DNA of 64,000 nucleotides, from assembly GCF_000720635.1 (NCBI RefSeq), contig NZ_JOCF01000004.1, positions 1-64,000 on the forward strand. The letters are read 5' to 3'. This document shows positions 18,825 through 34,710 of this stretch, in pieces. Source of the DNA: Streptomyces sp. NRRL WC-3742. GTDB lineage: Bacteria; Actinomycetota; Actinomycetes; Streptomycetales; Streptomycetaceae. Below the pieces are notes generated by a model. It was not told where the DNA came from, searched no databases, and saw only the letters and a list, made by a program, of their open reading frames with translations. The translations under genes were made by a program, and so were the position numbers. Position 1 is the stretch's first letter. Each line of letters begins with the position of its first letter.

Positions 18825-19472
18825 GTGGGCCTGCCCCGCATCCCCTCCTATCCCCTGCCCGCCGCCGAGGAGCTGCCCGAGAACCGGGTCTCCTGGACGG
18901 TGGACCCGGCGCGGGCCGTGCTGCTCGTGCACGACCTGCAGAACCACTTCCTGGACGCGTTCGCCGCCGAGGCCGCGCCCGTACCCGAACTCCTCGGCAA
19001 CGTCGCCGAGTTGGCGCGGGCCGCGCGCGCCGCCGGGGTGCCCGTGGTGTACTCGGCGCAGGTGGGCGGGCAGAGCCCGGCCGAGCGCGGGCTCCAGCAG
19101 GACTTCTGGGGCCCGGGCCTCCCGGACGACCCGCGCGCCGTCGCGGTCGCCGCGGCCGTGGCCCCCGAGCCGGGCGACACCCTGCTCACCAAGTGGAAGT
19201 ACAGCGCCTTCGTGCGCACCGAGTTGGCGCGGCTGCTGGAGGAGCAGGGCCGCGACCAGCTGGTGATCACCGGGGTGTACGCGCACATCGGCGTGCAGGC
19301 CACGGCCTGCGACGCCTGGATGCGGGACCTGCCGGCCTTCGTAGTGGCGGACGCCGTCGCGGACTTCGGGCCGCAGGAGCACCGGGCGGCGCTCGCCTGG
19401 GTGGCCGGGCGCTGCGGCGTGGTCACCACGACGGCGCGGGTGCTCGGGGAGCTTGCGGGGGAGGAGCGGTGA
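18825..19472 (+). CDS. dhbB: Isochorismatase without carrier domain
   Basis: 215 residues with a GTG start behind AAGGAA. Conserved isochorismatase features are [14 protein letters not shown] near residue 30, [17 protein letters not shown] near residue 118 and [21 protein letters not shown] near residue 148. It hydrolyses isochorismate to 2,3-dihydro-2,3-dihydroxybenzoate. DhbB and EntB usually carry a C-terminal aryl carrier domain; here the protein ends where that domain would begin, and the carrier is a separate gene overlapping the stop by four bases (GTGA). Confidence 0.95.
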   Translation: MGLPRIPSYPLPAAEELPENRVSWTVDPARAVLLVHDLQNHFLDAFAAEAAPVPELLGNVAELARAARAAGVPVVYSAQVGGQSPAERGLQQDFWGPGLPDDPRAVAVAAAVAPEPGDTLLTKWKYSAFVRTELARLLEEQGRDQLVITGVYAHIGVQATACDAWMRDLPAFVVADAVADFGPQEHRAALAWVAGRCGVVTTTARVLGELAGEER

Positions 19473-19696
19473 GCGGGTTCACGGTGGAGCGCATCCGGGC
19501 CGAGGTCGCCGACCTGCTCGGCGAGGACCCGGCGGACATCCCCCCGGACGAGAACCTGGTCGACTGGGGCCTGGACTCGATCCGGCTGATGACACTCGCC
19601 GAGCGGTGGCGGGCGGAGGGCGCCGAGGTGGCGTTCGTCCAGCTCGCGGAGCGGCCGGCCGTCGAAGCCTGGGCCGAGCTGCTGGGCGCGTCCTGA
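19469..19696 (+). CDS. Free-standing aryl carrier protein
   Basis: 75 residues with a GTG start overlapping the isochorismatase stop. It is a single four-helix carrier domain with the phosphopantetheine site WGLDSIRLM (Ser near residue 36), as in the C-terminal domain of DhbB/EntB. It should hold 2,3-dihydroxybenzoate as a thioester after DhbE and pass it to the first condensation domain of the NRPS. No phosphopantetheinyl transferase gene is in the window. Its stop (TGATG) overlaps the start of the truncated adenylation-domain gene. Confidence 0.92.
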   Translation: MSGFTVERIRAEVADLLGEDPADIPPDENLVDWGLDSIRLMTLAERWRAEGAEVAFVQLAERPAVEAWAELLGAS

Positions 19697-20439
19697 TGAC
19701 GGCCCTCGCCCCGGAGGCGGCCTTGCACCCGTCCGAGAGCGGGCGGCGACGGTACCCGCCGACCACCATGGTCGGCCCGGTCGAGGCGCAGGCGGCCCGT
19801 ACGCCGTCGGCGCCCGCGCTGGTGCTCGCGGGCGGCGGGGCCGTCACCTACCGGGAGCTGAACGCCTCGGCCAACCGGCTCGCCCGGGCTCTGACGGCGC
19901 GTGGTGCCCGGCCCGGGGCGGTGGTCGGCCTCACGGGCGGACGGGCCCCGGCCGAACTGGTCACGGCGCTGCTGGCGGTCGCCAAGTCGGGCGCGGCCTA
20001 CCTGCCGCTGGACCCGACGGACGCGCCCGGGCGCCTGGAGCGGCTGCTCGCGGAGCACGAGCCGGTGTTCGTGCTGGGGGAGGCGGGGGTGGACGGCCTC
20101 CCGGCGGACGGCGCGCTCGCCACCGACCCGCCCCGGGCGCTCACCCCGCAGCACCCGTTCTGCGTGGGCCTCGGCCCGGGCGGGCGCCCGCAGGCCGTCC
20201 GGCTGACCCACGCGGAGGCGGACCGGCGGGTGCGCGACCTCCAGGCCGCCCACCCGCTGGGCCCGGGAGACCGGGTGCTGCAACTGGGCCTGCCGCTGTG
20301 GGAGTTCCTGTGGCCGCTGCGGGCGGGCGCCGCGGTGGCGCTGGCCGACCCGCGGCGGCCGGGGGAGGTGGGGGCGCTGGTGCGGGAGCTGGGCGTGACG
20401 GCGATCCGGGTGGCGCCCGGGGTGCTGCTGGACGGCTGA
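19696..20439 (+). CDS. Truncated, degraded NRPS adenylation domain
   Basis: 247 residues, translationally coupled to the carrier-protein gene. It matches only the N-terminal half of an amino-acid adenylation domain. It has the A1 motif (VTYRELN near residue 52) and A2 motif ([12 protein letters not shown] near residue 95). The phosphate-binding A3 motif is ruined: where [11 protein letters not shown] is expected it reads [11 protein letters not shown]. The A4 region ([20 protein letters not shown]) lacks the FDxS core. The frame stops before A5-A10, inside a repeat-rich region. Adenylation activity is therefore not expected. It may be a decaying relic or a repurposed non-catalytic partner; the intact frame and coupled start slightly favour continued expression. 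Confidence 0.8.
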   Translation: MTALAPEAALHPSESGRRRYPPTTMVGPVEAQAARTPSAPALVLAGGGAVTYRELNASANRLARALTARGARPGAVVGLTGGRAPAELVTALLAVAKSGAAYLPLDPTDAPGRLERLLAEHEPVFVLGEAGVDGLPADGALATDPPRALTPQHPFCVGLGPGGRPQAVRLTHAEADRRVRDLQAAHPLGPGDRVLQLGLPLWEFLWPLRAGAAVALADPRRPGEVGALVRELGVTAIRVAPGVLLDG

Positions 20440-20478
20440 CGGCTGACGGCTGACGGCTGACGGCGAACGGCTGACGGA
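20434..20478. repeat. 7-bp tandem repeat GGCTGAC
   Basis: Five copies of GGCTGAC, four of them contiguous, run across the stop codon of the truncated adenylation-domain gene. Confidence 0.7.
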
Positions 20479-20594
20479 GTTCAACGGACGGATTTCAGCG
20501 AACAGATGTCAGCGGGCGTTCGCTGACATCTGTTCGCTGAAATCCGTCGACCGTCACGTGTCAGCTGTCATCTGTTCGCCGTCAGCCGTCAGCC
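20448..20594. terminator. Nested perfect inverted repeats between convergent genes
   Basis: An inner hairpin has exact 28-bp arms at 20487-20514 and 20521-20548 with a 6-base loop. It is enclosed by an outer exact 21-bp inverted repeat at 20448-20468 and 20574-20594. The whole could fold as one long cruciform-like structure. It lies between the truncated adenylation gene and the converging M20 hydrolase and should stop transcription from both sides. The right outer arm overlaps the last six bases of the M20 gene. Confidence 0.85.
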
Positions 20595-21725
20595 GCCCAC
20601 CGCCAGGTCCACCGCCGTCCACGCCATCCCCACCGCCCCGTCGAGCAGCGCCCGCTCCGCCCGAGGCCCCACCGCAGCCTCGGCGAACTCGGCCTCGTGC
20701 GGAGCGCAGGCACCGCCCGTGATGTCCAGCACCGGATGGATCGAGGGCACCAGGTGCGACACGTTCCCCATGTCCGTACAGGCGAAGGGCCCGCTCTCCA
20801 CCGGCTCCGGCCGGCCGAGCGCGGCCGCGTTGGCCCGCCACAGGGCGAGGAGCCGGGCGTCGGAGCGCATGTCGAGGTAGTCCGGCTCGGGCCGGGTGAG
20901 CGTCACCTCGCAGCCGGTGGCCAGCGCCCCGGCGCGGAAGCAGTCCTCGACCCTCGCCCGCAGCTCGGCGAGGTCCTCGGCGGCCGAGGCGCGGATCTCG
21001 TACTCCGCGCCGGCGCTGTCGGGGATCACGTTCGGCGCCGTCCCGGCCGCCGTGGTGATGCCGTGCACCCGCCACTGCGGCGGGAGGTGCTGGCGCAGCA
21101 GCCCGATCGCCACCTGGGCGACGGTGAGCGCGTCGGCCGCGTTGCGTCCTTCGTGCGGGTTGAGGCTGGGGTGGGCGGCGCGCCCGGTGTAGCGCACGGA
21201 CAGCGTGCCGAGCGCGAAGGACCGGAAGTCCGCGACCTCCACCGGGCAGGGGTGGACCATCATCGCCGCGTCCACCGCGTCGAAGGCCCCCGCCTCCAGC
21301 AGCAGCGCCTTGCCCGCCCCGCGCTCCTCCGCCGGCGCGCCGATCACCCGGACGGTGAGCCCGAGTTGATCGGCGTACGGGGCCAGCCCCAGCGCGGAGC
21401 CGATCCCGGCGGCGGCGATGAGGTTGTGCCCGCAGGCATGGCCGAGGCCGGGCAGCGCGTCGTACTCGCAGACCAGGGCGACGGTCAGCGGCCCGTCCCC
21501 GAGGCGGGCGTCGAAGGCCGTTTCCAGTCCGTACGCGGGCGCGGTGACGGTGAATCCGTGCCCGCGCAGGGCTTTGGTGCACCAGGCGGCCGCCCGGTGC
21601 TCCTCGAAGGCCGTCTCGGGATGGTCGTGGAGGCGGCGGCTGAGCGCGAGCAGCTCGCCCCGGTGGGCGAGGACGCGGTCGCGGACGGCCTGCTTGAGGG
21701 CATCCGCGGGCGGGGCAGCGGTCAT
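20589..21725 (-). CDS. M20-family amidohydrolase
   Basis: 378 residues with an ATG start. It is an M20D/AbgB-like metallohydrolase: HPETAFEEHRAA near residue 34, LPGLGHACGHNLIAAAGIGSA near residue 90 (metal-binding Cys/His region), GAPAEERGAGKALLLEAGAFD near residue 129 and MMVHP near 154. It probably cleaves amide bonds of an N-acylated or dipeptide substrate in the cytoplasm. It lies inside the siderophore cluster, divergent from the NRPS across an iron box. It could trim or recycle siderophore parts, but this is an inference. Confidence 0.88.
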   Translation of the reverse strand: MTAAPPADALKQAVRDRVLAHRGELLALSRRLHDHPETAFEEHRAAAWCTKALRGHGFTVTAPAYGLETAFDARLGDGPLTVALVCEYDALPGLGHACGHNLIAAAGIGSALGLAPYADQLGLTVRVIGAPAEERGAGKALLLEAGAFDAVDAAMMVHPCPVEVADFRSFALGTLSVRYTGRAAHPSLNPHEGRNAADALTVAQVAIGLLRQHLPPQWRVHGITTAAGTAPNVIPDSAGAEYEIRASAAEDLAELRARVEDCFRAGALATGCEVTLTRPEPDYLDMRSDARLLALWRANAAALGRPEPVESGPFACTDMGNVSHLVPSIHPVLDITGGACAPHEAEFAEAAVGPRAERALLDGAVGMAWTAVDLAVGG

Positions 21726-21789
21726 GGGCGGCGGTCTCCGGAGTGTCAGGGCCAGGCCGTCGGCAGGCCGTTGACCAGATCAGATGAAG

Positions 21790-21808
21790 TTAGATTAGGC
21801 TAACCTAA
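21790..21808. promoter_or_regulatory. Iron box between M20 hydrolase and NRPS genes
   Basis: TTAGATTAGGCTAACCTAA matches the 19-bp iron-box consensus at 18 of 19 positions. It lies 35 bases before the NRPS start and 64 bases from the start of the divergent M20 hydrolase gene, so it may control both. Confidence 0.94.
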
Positions 21809-21843
21809 GTAACCTCGGACCCCCTTGAGGAGCACCCCGAACC

Positions 21844-29093
<7,250 letters not shown>

Positions 29094-29097
<4 letters not shown>

Positions 29098-29279
29098 GCG
29101 ACGCCCCGATCAACCCCTTCGACGCGGACGGCGAGTTCCTCGCCCTCGTCAACTCCCAGGGCCAGCACTCCCTCTGGCCCGTCTTCGCCGCCGTCCCCGC
29201 CGGCTGGGGCGTCGCCCACGGCCCCTGCGCCCGCGCCGACGCCCTCGACTGGATCACCGCGCACTGGACCGACCTGTGA
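29094..29279 (+). CDS. MbtH-like NRPS helper protein
   Basis: 61 residues with a GTG start overlapping the NRPS stop by four bases. It has the family pattern [32 protein letters not shown] and [11 protein letters not shown], including the three conserved tryptophans. It would bind the adenylation domains of the NRPS and support their folding and activity. Its own stop overlaps the start of the exporter gene. Confidence 0.95.
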
Positions 29280-30679
29280 CCCAGCCCGCCGCGGACACCG
29301 CGGCGCGCCCCCTGCTCGCGGGGCGCGCCGCGGTGGTCGTCGTCTACACCGCCGCGATGTGCATGAACGGCCTGGACTCGACGATCGTCAACCCCGCCCT
29401 GTTCAGCATCGCCGAGGACTTCGGCCGCCCCCTGTCCGCCGCCAACGCCGTCGAGACCGCCTTCCTGGTCGGCCTCGCCCTGGGCCTGCCGGTGGCGGGC
29501 TGGCTCGGCGACCGGTACGGCGTCAAACGCGTCTTCCTCTCCGCCCTCGCCGGTTTCACCCTCGCCTCCGCCCTCAGCGCCGCCGCACCCGGCCTCGGCT
29601 GGCTGGCCGCCGCCCGCGCCCTCCAGGGCGTGGCCGGGGGCCTGCTCACCCCGGTCGGCATGACGCTGCTGTTCCGCGCCTTCGCCCCGCACGAACGCGC
29701 CGGGCTGGGCCGCGTCCTCATCGTGCCGACCGCCCTGATGCCCGCCCTCGGGCCGCCGCTCGGCGGCTTCCTCACCGAACACCTCAGCTGGCACTGGCTG
29801 TTCCTCGTGAACGTGCCGATCGGCGTCGCGGCCGTCCTGCTCGGCGCGGCCGCACTGCGGTCCGAGGAGGAGCCGCCCGCCGGGCGCTTCGACACCACCG
29901 GCTTCCTGCTCGCCACCCCTGGCCTGGGCCTGCTCACCTACGCCCTGGGCTTCGGCCCGGCCCACGGCTGGTCCTCCCCGGGTGTGGTCCTCTCCGGGCT
30001 GCTCGGCCCGGCGTTGCTGGCCCTCGCCGTACGGCACCAACTGCGCGCCCCCGAACCGCTGCTGGGCCTCCGACTGCTCGCCGACCGGACCTTCGGCGCC
30101 GCCACCTGGCTCGCCCTGCTCACCTCCGCCGGTCTGATGGGCGCGCTGTTCGTGATCCCGCTGCTGCACCAGGCCGCCTTCGGAGCCACCGCGCTCGACG
30201 CCGGGCTGAGCGTCTTCCCGGAGGCGATCGGCCTGATGGGCGCCTCCCAGGTCGTCGACCGGCTGCTGCCCCGCCTCGGCCCGCGCCGCCTCGCCCTGCC
30301 CGCGCTGCTGCTGGCCGCCGGGGTGCTCGGCGGGCTCGCCTTCGCCGAAAACCCCTGGGCCGTACGGGCGTTGATGTTCGCGGTCGGTCTGGTGCTGGGC
30401 ACCGCCGTGCTGACCGTCCAGATCGCCGGTTTCGCGGACGTGCCGCCGCCCGGGATGAGCCGGGCCATGGGCCTGTTCACCGTCGTGCGCACCCTCGGCG
30501 GGGCGCTCGGCATCGCCGGCGCGGCCGCGCTGATCGGGGCGGCCGGGGAGGGCGCGAGCGCCGGGCCGTACCGGGCGGCGCTGGGGCTGACGGCCGCGCT
30601 CGTCGCGGCGGGCGCGCTGCTCGCGGCGCGGATGCCGGCCGAGGCGCCCGGTCCTCCTCCGGCTCCGCCGGGGGACTGA
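29276..30679 (+). CDS. MFS exporter, probably for the siderophore
   Basis: 467 residues with a GTG start overlapping the MbtH-like gene. It is a drug/H+ antiporter-type MFS protein: [20 protein letters not shown] in segment 1, [14 protein letters not shown] (motif A) after segment 2, and [22 protein letters not shown] (motif B) in segment 4. About 12-14 hydrophobic segments are visible. As the last gene of the NRPS operon it most likely exports the finished catechol siderophore. It resembles the DHA2 group but is slightly short. Confidence 0.88.
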   Translation: MTQPAADTAARPLLAGRAAVVVVYTAAMCMNGLDSTIVNPALFSIAEDFGRPLSAANAVETAFLVGLALGLPVAGWLGDRYGVKRVFLSALAGFTLASALSAAAPGLGWLAAARALQGVAGGLLTPVGMTLLFRAFAPHERAGLGRVLIVPTALMPALGPPLGGFLTEHLSWHWLFLVNVPIGVAAVLLGAAALRSEEEPPAGRFDTTGFLLATPGLGLLTYALGFGPAHGWSSPGVVLSGLLGPALLALAVRHQLRAPEPLLGLRLLADRTFGAATWLALLTSAGLMGALFVIPLLHQAAFGATALDAGLSVFPEAIGLMGASQVVDRLLPRLGPRRLALPALLLAAGVLGGLAFAENPWAVRALMFAVGLVLGTAVLTVQIAGFADVPPPGMSRAMGLFTVVRTLGGALGIAGAAALIGAAGEGASAGPYRAALGLTAALVAAGALLAARMPAEAPGPPPAPPGD

Positions 30680-30697
30680 CCTCAGGACGTCAGGTCG

Positions 30698-30764
30698 GTC
30701 AGGTGGTCGTCTTGGTCAGGCGGTCGTCTTGGCCAGGTTGTCGTCCTGGTCAGGTGGTCGTCCG
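30698..30764. repeat. Four copies of a 17-bp tandem repeat
   Basis: Units close to GTCAGGTGGTCGTCTTG follow each other between the convergent exporter and epimerase genes. They are unrelated in sequence to the 17-bp palindromic family at 12.5 and 38.1 kb. Confidence 0.78.
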
Positions 30765-30814
30765 CCCGGTTCGCGGCGCCGTCCCGGGACGGACGACCAC
30801 CACGCCCGCGATGA

Positions 30815-31654
30815 TCATCCGACGAATCTGGGGTGACCTGCCGCTTCGTGCAGCAACTCGGCCGCCCCGTAGTACGGCTGATAACCCAGCACGGCGCTCG
30901 CCCGCTCGGAGACGTACACCCGGTCGATCACCGGCGGAAGCTCCCACCCGCACCGCTCGAACCCGGCCGCCACCTCCGGCAGCCGCTCCGCCACCAGCGC
31001 CTCCGGCTCCCGCCACAGCCGCTCCCGGTCCTCCTCCGTCCACGGGTACGGGCCGGCGACGTTCATCACCCCGTCGGCCTCCGTGGTCTCCACCGCCAGC
31101 TCGTGCGCCCGCGCCACGTCCGCCACGTCCACCCCCCGGTGCAGCCGGTGCCGGGCCAGGTTCTCCGCGGGCTCGCTCACGCACCGGCCGACGCGCAGGC
31201 ACACCGTGCCCATCTGCCCCGCGGCGTCCAGGACCTGCCGTTCGGTGGCCAGCTTCGCCTCGTCGTACACCAGGCGCGGGCGGCAGGCCGTCTCCTCGGT
31301 CACCCACACCGCCGCCTCGTCCTGCGGCACCAGTGCATGCCCGTAGACGGAGGTCGAGGAGGTGTAGACGAACCGCTGCACCCCGGCCTCCTCGGCCGCC
31401 TCCAGCAGTACCCGCGTCGCCTCCACGTTCTCCCCGACCGGCCGCGCCTCCACGTGCGCCGCGTGTACCACCGCCACCGCCCCGACCAGCGGCCGCCGCC
31501 ACTCCCGCTCGTCCCGCAGCGTCGCCACCACCCCCACGTCCGGCCCCGGCTCCCGGTCCACCCCCACCACCCCCCACCCGGCCACCTTCAACCGCCGCAC
31601 CACCGCACCCCCGACCAGCCCCGCCGCCCCGGTCACCACCACATGCCCCACCAT
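30815..31654 (-). CDS. NAD-dependent epimerase/dehydratase family protein
   Basis: 279 residues from the ATG at 31654, chosen because GGGGAGGG lies upstream and the Rossmann motif VVVTGAAGLVG follows directly; the frame is open to 31723. It is an extended SDR: glycine motif near residue 6, VHAAHVEA near residue 65, FVYTSSTSVYG near residue 92, and the catalytic YDEAK near residue 128. The substrate is probably a nucleotide sugar or other polyol, but is unknown. It converges with the siderophore exporter and has no obvious pathway partner nearby. Confidence 0.85.
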   Translation of the reverse strand: MVGHVVVTGAAGLVGGAVVRRLKVAGWGVVGVDREPGPDVGVVATLRDEREWRRPLVGAVAVVHAAHVEARPVGENVEATRVLLEAAEEAGVQRFVYTSSTSVYGHALVPQDEAAVWVTEETACRPRLVYDEAKLATERQVLDAAGQMGTVCLRVGRCVSEPAENLARHRLHRGVDVADVARAHELAVETTEADGVMNVAGPYPWTEEDRERLWREPEALVAERLPEVAAGFERCGWELPPVIDRVYVSERASAVLGYQPYYGAAELLHEAAGHPRFVG

Positions 31655-31740
31655 GAAGAACCCTCCCCGTCCGCACCAGCGCCCCGCCGAGCCTACGGCG
31701 CCTCCCGTTGTACCGTGTGGCAAGCGACAGAGGAGACCCG

Positions 31741-32292
31741 ATGAACCCTGAGCACTACCGCCTCCTGGAGGAGGCCAGGCACAGCCTTCCGGATGGCTAC
31801 AAGGTCGAGTTGTCCGGTGATGTAATTGTCATGCAAGCGTCACCATCCTCGATCCATCAGCTGAATCTGTCGATCGTGCAGCGGCAGTTCGACGTCCACT
31901 GCCCGCCCGGCTACTTCCCCAGCGGCAACAGCGACCTGGCCTCGCCCGAGGCGGGCGCCGTCCGCAACCCCGACCTGACCTACATCCCCGAGGACGTCAT
32001 CGACCTGGCGGGACACAACATCCCCGCCGAACTGGCGCTGATCGCCGTCGAGATCGTCTCACCGTCCAACCCGGAGAACGACTGGACCGGCAAGGTCCGC
32101 GACTACCCGCGCATGGGCTTCCCGCTCTACCTGATCGTCGACCCCCGGCAGAAGACCGTCACCCTCTTCTCCGACCCCAACCGTGACCGCTACCACACTC
32201 GCACGGAACGGGAGTTCGGCGAGACGATCCGCCTCCCGGCGCCGTTCGACTTCGACCTGGACCTGTCCCGCCTGGTCCCGTACCGGGACTGA
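31741..32292 (+). CDS. Uma2-family protein (PD-(D/E)XK nuclease fold)
   Basis: 183 residues from the ATG at 31741 with GAGGAG upstream. It has the Uma2/DUF820 pattern YKVELSGDVIVMQASPS, NPDLTYI near residue 80, ALIAVEIVSPSNPENDWTGKVRDYPRMG near residue 102, and LYLIVDPRQKTVTLF. Asp, Glu and Lys of the putative PD-(D/E)XK site are all present. The family is widespread in Streptomyces and cyanobacteria and its role is not established. It is a single gene with no toxin-antitoxin partner visible. Confidence 0.88.
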   Translation: MNPEHYRLLEEARHSLPDGYKVELSGDVIVMQASPSSIHQLNLSIVQRQFDVHCPPGYFPSGNSDLASPEAGAVRNPDLTYIPEDVIDLAGHNIPAELALIAVEIVSPSNPENDWTGKVRDYPRMGFPLYLIVDPRQKTVTLFSDPNRDRYHTRTEREFGETIRLPAPFDFDLDLSRLVPYRD

Positions 32293-32299
32293 GCGGCGG

Positions 32300-33160
32300 C
32301 TACGGGTTGGGGTGGAGGATCAGGTCGTCCAGCGGGAAGTGCCGCGGCCGGTCGCCGAGTTCGGTGACGGCGGCGCGGATGCGGTGGAGGTGGGCGACGC
32401 TGAGCTGGAGCGGGGGCTCGTCGGGCTGGTAGGTGGTGCGGATCGGGTAGTCCACGCCCGGGGTGCGGGTCATCTCAATGTGGCAGCCGAGGACGTACGT
32501 GACCGGGTGGCTCTCGGTGAAGGCGATCAGCCGGTCGATCGTGCGGCCGAAGGCGGGCCAGTCGTCGATGTACAGCCGCCCGGGGTAGACCGTGTCGCCG
32601 GTGAGCAGGAACCCCGTCCACGGGTCGTAGTACGTCACCGCCGCCTCGTGGTGCCCGGGCGTGGCCAGGCACTCCAGCACCCGTCCGCCCCCCAGGTCCA
32701 CCCGGGCCACCGCCTCCGCGTCACGGTCGAACCCGAAGTACGGCCAGGCGCTGCCCAGTTCGGCCCCCACCACCGTCGTCCCGGCCCGCCCGGCGAACTG
32801 CCCGTCCCCCGCGACATGGTCCCCGTGCGGATGGGTGTGCAGCACCAGCAGCCCGTAATCCCCCTTCGGCACCCGGGGGTTGCGCCCCAGCCACCGCTTC
32901 ACCAGCGCGTCCACCGTCCCGCGCAGCGGGAAGTACGCGGCCTCCGCCGTCGCCCCGGTGTCGATCAGCACCGCCCGCTCCGCCCCGAACAACAGGAACA
33001 GGAACGGCGCCTCGTAGTTGACCGCCTTGTTCTGCCGGAGGATGACGGTGTTCTCGTCGTACTCGTGGATCTGGATCTCCGGATCCCCGTTGTGCTTCGC
33101 GGACGGCGACCCGTGGATCCACCTCACACCCAACGGACGAGCCACCGGTGCACCAGCCAT
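32300..33160 (-). CDS. Metallo-beta-lactamase-fold hydrolase
   Basis: 286 residues from the ATG at 33160 (GGAGGCG upstream). Motifs of the fold are FGAERAVLIDTGA near residue 56, HTHPHGDHVAGD near residue 98, ATPGHHEAAVTYYD near residue 150, FLLTGDTVYPG near residue 168 and VLGCHIE near residue 202. The metal motif reads HTHPHGDH, so a first-sphere His pair and the Asp-His pair are present. It is cytoplasmic with unknown substrate. It converges with the Uma2 gene (8-base gap). Confidence 0.88.
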   Translation of the reverse strand: MAGAPVARPLGVRWIHGSPSAKHNGDPEIQIHEYDENTVILRQNKAVNYEAPFLFLLFGAERAVLIDTGATAEAAYFPLRGTVDALVKRWLGRNPRVPKGDYGLLVLHTHPHGDHVAGDGQFAGRAGTTVVGAELGSAWPYFGFDRDAEAVARVDLGGGRVLECLATPGHHEAAVTYYDPWTGFLLTGDTVYPGRLYIDDWPAFGRTIDRLIAFTESHPVTYVLGCHIEMTRTPGVDYPIRTTYQPDEPPLQLSVAHLHRIRAAVTELGDRPRHFPLDDLILHPNP

Positions 33161-33331
33161 GACGCCTCCACGTGCGTCGTCCTGGCAGGCCGGGTACGGC
33201 GCACATCTCGTCCGGGGCGAACACCAGTGCGGCGCCGCCACCGGGACGCTAGCACGCCCGGCGCGCCGTGCCAGGACTCGGAGCCGCGTGATGGCGGATG
33301 CCGAAGAGGCAGCCGAAGGCGACCGCATCTC

Positions 33332-33472
33332 CTACCTGCGCGAGTACCGGACGGCGGCCACGACGAAGGCGATCGCGATGGACGCCAGGAAGATCGTGAC
33401 CGCTGGCACCAGCGGGTCGCCGTCGGTGATCGCCCTGGCGAGTACGCGGACGCCGGCGCCGATGAGTCTCAT
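33332..33472 (-). CDS. Possible small membrane protein
   Basis: 46 residues starting MRLIGAGVRVLARAITDGDP, with one hydrophobic segment (PAVTIFLASIAIAFVVAAV) and a basic C-terminal YSRR. The topology is typical of small single-span proteins. The ribosome site is weak (GTACGC before the ATG) and I recognise no family, so it could be a chance frame. Confidence 0.4.
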   Translation of the reverse strand: MRLIGAGVRVLARAITDGDPLVPAVTIFLASIAIAFVVAAVRYSRR

Positions 33473-33577
33473 GCGCGTACGGTAGCGTCCTCGCAGGTCA
33501 GACCGTGGATCGGGGGGGCGACGCCGCCGGACGCGGCGCGTGCGCACCATCGGGAAGGACCGCCTCCGCGAGGTCGG

Positions 33578-34693
33578 CTAGGCCGACGGGCCCAGGAGGT
33601 GGGCGAGGCCGTCGGCGAGGCCGCCGCGCCAGCAGGCGTAGTCGTGGCCGCCGTTGAACTCGCGGTACTCGACGGCGTATTCGCGGGCGAGCAGGACGTC
33701 GCGCAGGTGGCGGTTCTGGGGGAGCAGCATCCACTCCTGGAGGCCGACCTCCAGGTAGAAGCGGGCCGGGCGCCGGTCGCCGGCCGCGAACCGGCGGGTG
33801 AGCCACTCGGAGCCCGTGTCGAACTCGGTGCCGTCCGGCCACCAGAAGGAGCCGGACTGGCTGAGCGCGTTGCCGAAGCGGTCGGGGCGGTGGAACGCGG
33901 CGAAGGCGGCGGTGAGGCCGCCCGCGCTCTGGCCGGCGATGACCGTCCGCGAGGGGTCGAGGGGGGCGCCGAACTCGCGCTGGGCCCAGGGGAGGAGGCG
34001 GTCGGCGAGGAGGTCGACGAAGGCGAGGTTGCAGCTCAGGTCCTCGGGCCGGGCGGGGCCCAGGGTGTGGACGAGCAGGGTGGCGGTGCGGGGGATCGCC
34101 CCGTCGGCCGTCAGGTTGTCGAGGGTGTCGCCGACGGACAGCACCTCGCCCCACATCTCCCCGTCGAGCAGCACGGCCACCGCCCCCAACGGGCCCTCAC
34201 CGTCCGGGAGATGGACGTCGATGCGCCGCCCCGCGACCTCGTGGGCGGTCAGCCGCCCGCGCGGGACGCCCTCGCGGCGCCGTACGTACGGCTGGGCGGG
34301 CGCGTCGGGCAGGCTGAGCACCGAGGAGGGGTGGCGGCCGTCGCGGGCGGGGAGGCGGTCGGTGTCGGTGTCGGTGTCGGGGACGGCATGGTCGAGGACG
34401 TGCAGCCAGTCGGCGCGGGTGGTGCCGGGTACCGGGCCCCGGAAGGGGTGGAGCTGGTAAGAGGCCCGGTGGTCGGCGCGCAGCCGGTAGGTGATCGACC
34501 AGGAGCCGTCGTCCTGACGGTCCATCAGATGGGGTGTCAGGTCGCCGGAGTGGCGGTCCTTGTCGGTGACGGTGTGCAGCAGTGCGAGCACCCCGTCGCA
34601 GGTGTCGCCGTCGCGGCCGACGTACCCGAAGGTGACGAGCCGGTAGGCCGGGTCGTCCGGATCGGGCGCGACGATCGGGAACGTGGTCTTCAA
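33578..34693 (-). CDS. fes: Enterochelin-esterase-like siderophore trilactone hydrolase
   Basis: 371 residues with a TTG start at 34693; AAGGAG lies eight bases upstream and no ATG or GTG fits as well. An N-terminal beta domain (about 1-140) precedes an alpha/beta-hydrolase esterase domain: VAVLLDGEMWG near residue 172, IAGQSAGGLTAAFAAFHRPDRFG with Ser256, SQSGSFWW near 278, and GGHDYACWRGGL near residue 350 with the likely catalytic His. This is the Fes/IroE/IroD family, which opens the ferric trilactone to release iron. There is no signal peptide, so it should act in the cytoplasm. It follows the permease gene by 17 bases, so the two form an operon. Confidence 0.88.
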   Translation of the reverse strand: MKTTFPIVAPDPDDPAYRLVTFGYVGRDGDTCDGVLALLHTVTDKDRHSGDLTPHLMDRQDDGSWSITYRLRADHRASYQLHPFRGPVPGTTRADWLHVLDHAVPDTDTDTDRLPARDGRHPSSVLSLPDAPAQPYVRRREGVPRGRLTAHEVAGRRIDVHLPDGEGPLGAVAVLLDGEMWGEVLSVGDTLDNLTADGAIPRTATLLVHTLGPARPEDLSCNLAFVDLLADRLLPWAQREFGAPLDPSRTVIAGQSAGGLTAAFAAFHRPDRFGNALSQSGSFWWPDGTEFDTGSEWLTRRFAAGDRRPARFYLEVGLQEWMLLPQNRHLRDVLLAREYAVEYREFNGGHDYACWRGGLADGLAHLLGPSA

Positions 34694-34710
34694 GTCCGTT
34701 ACTCCTTGCG

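Noticed and set aside
31741..32292. The Uma2 gene as part of a toxin-antitoxin or defence pair
   Set aside because: Both neighbours are unrelated metabolic-type genes in other orientations, with no small partner gene.
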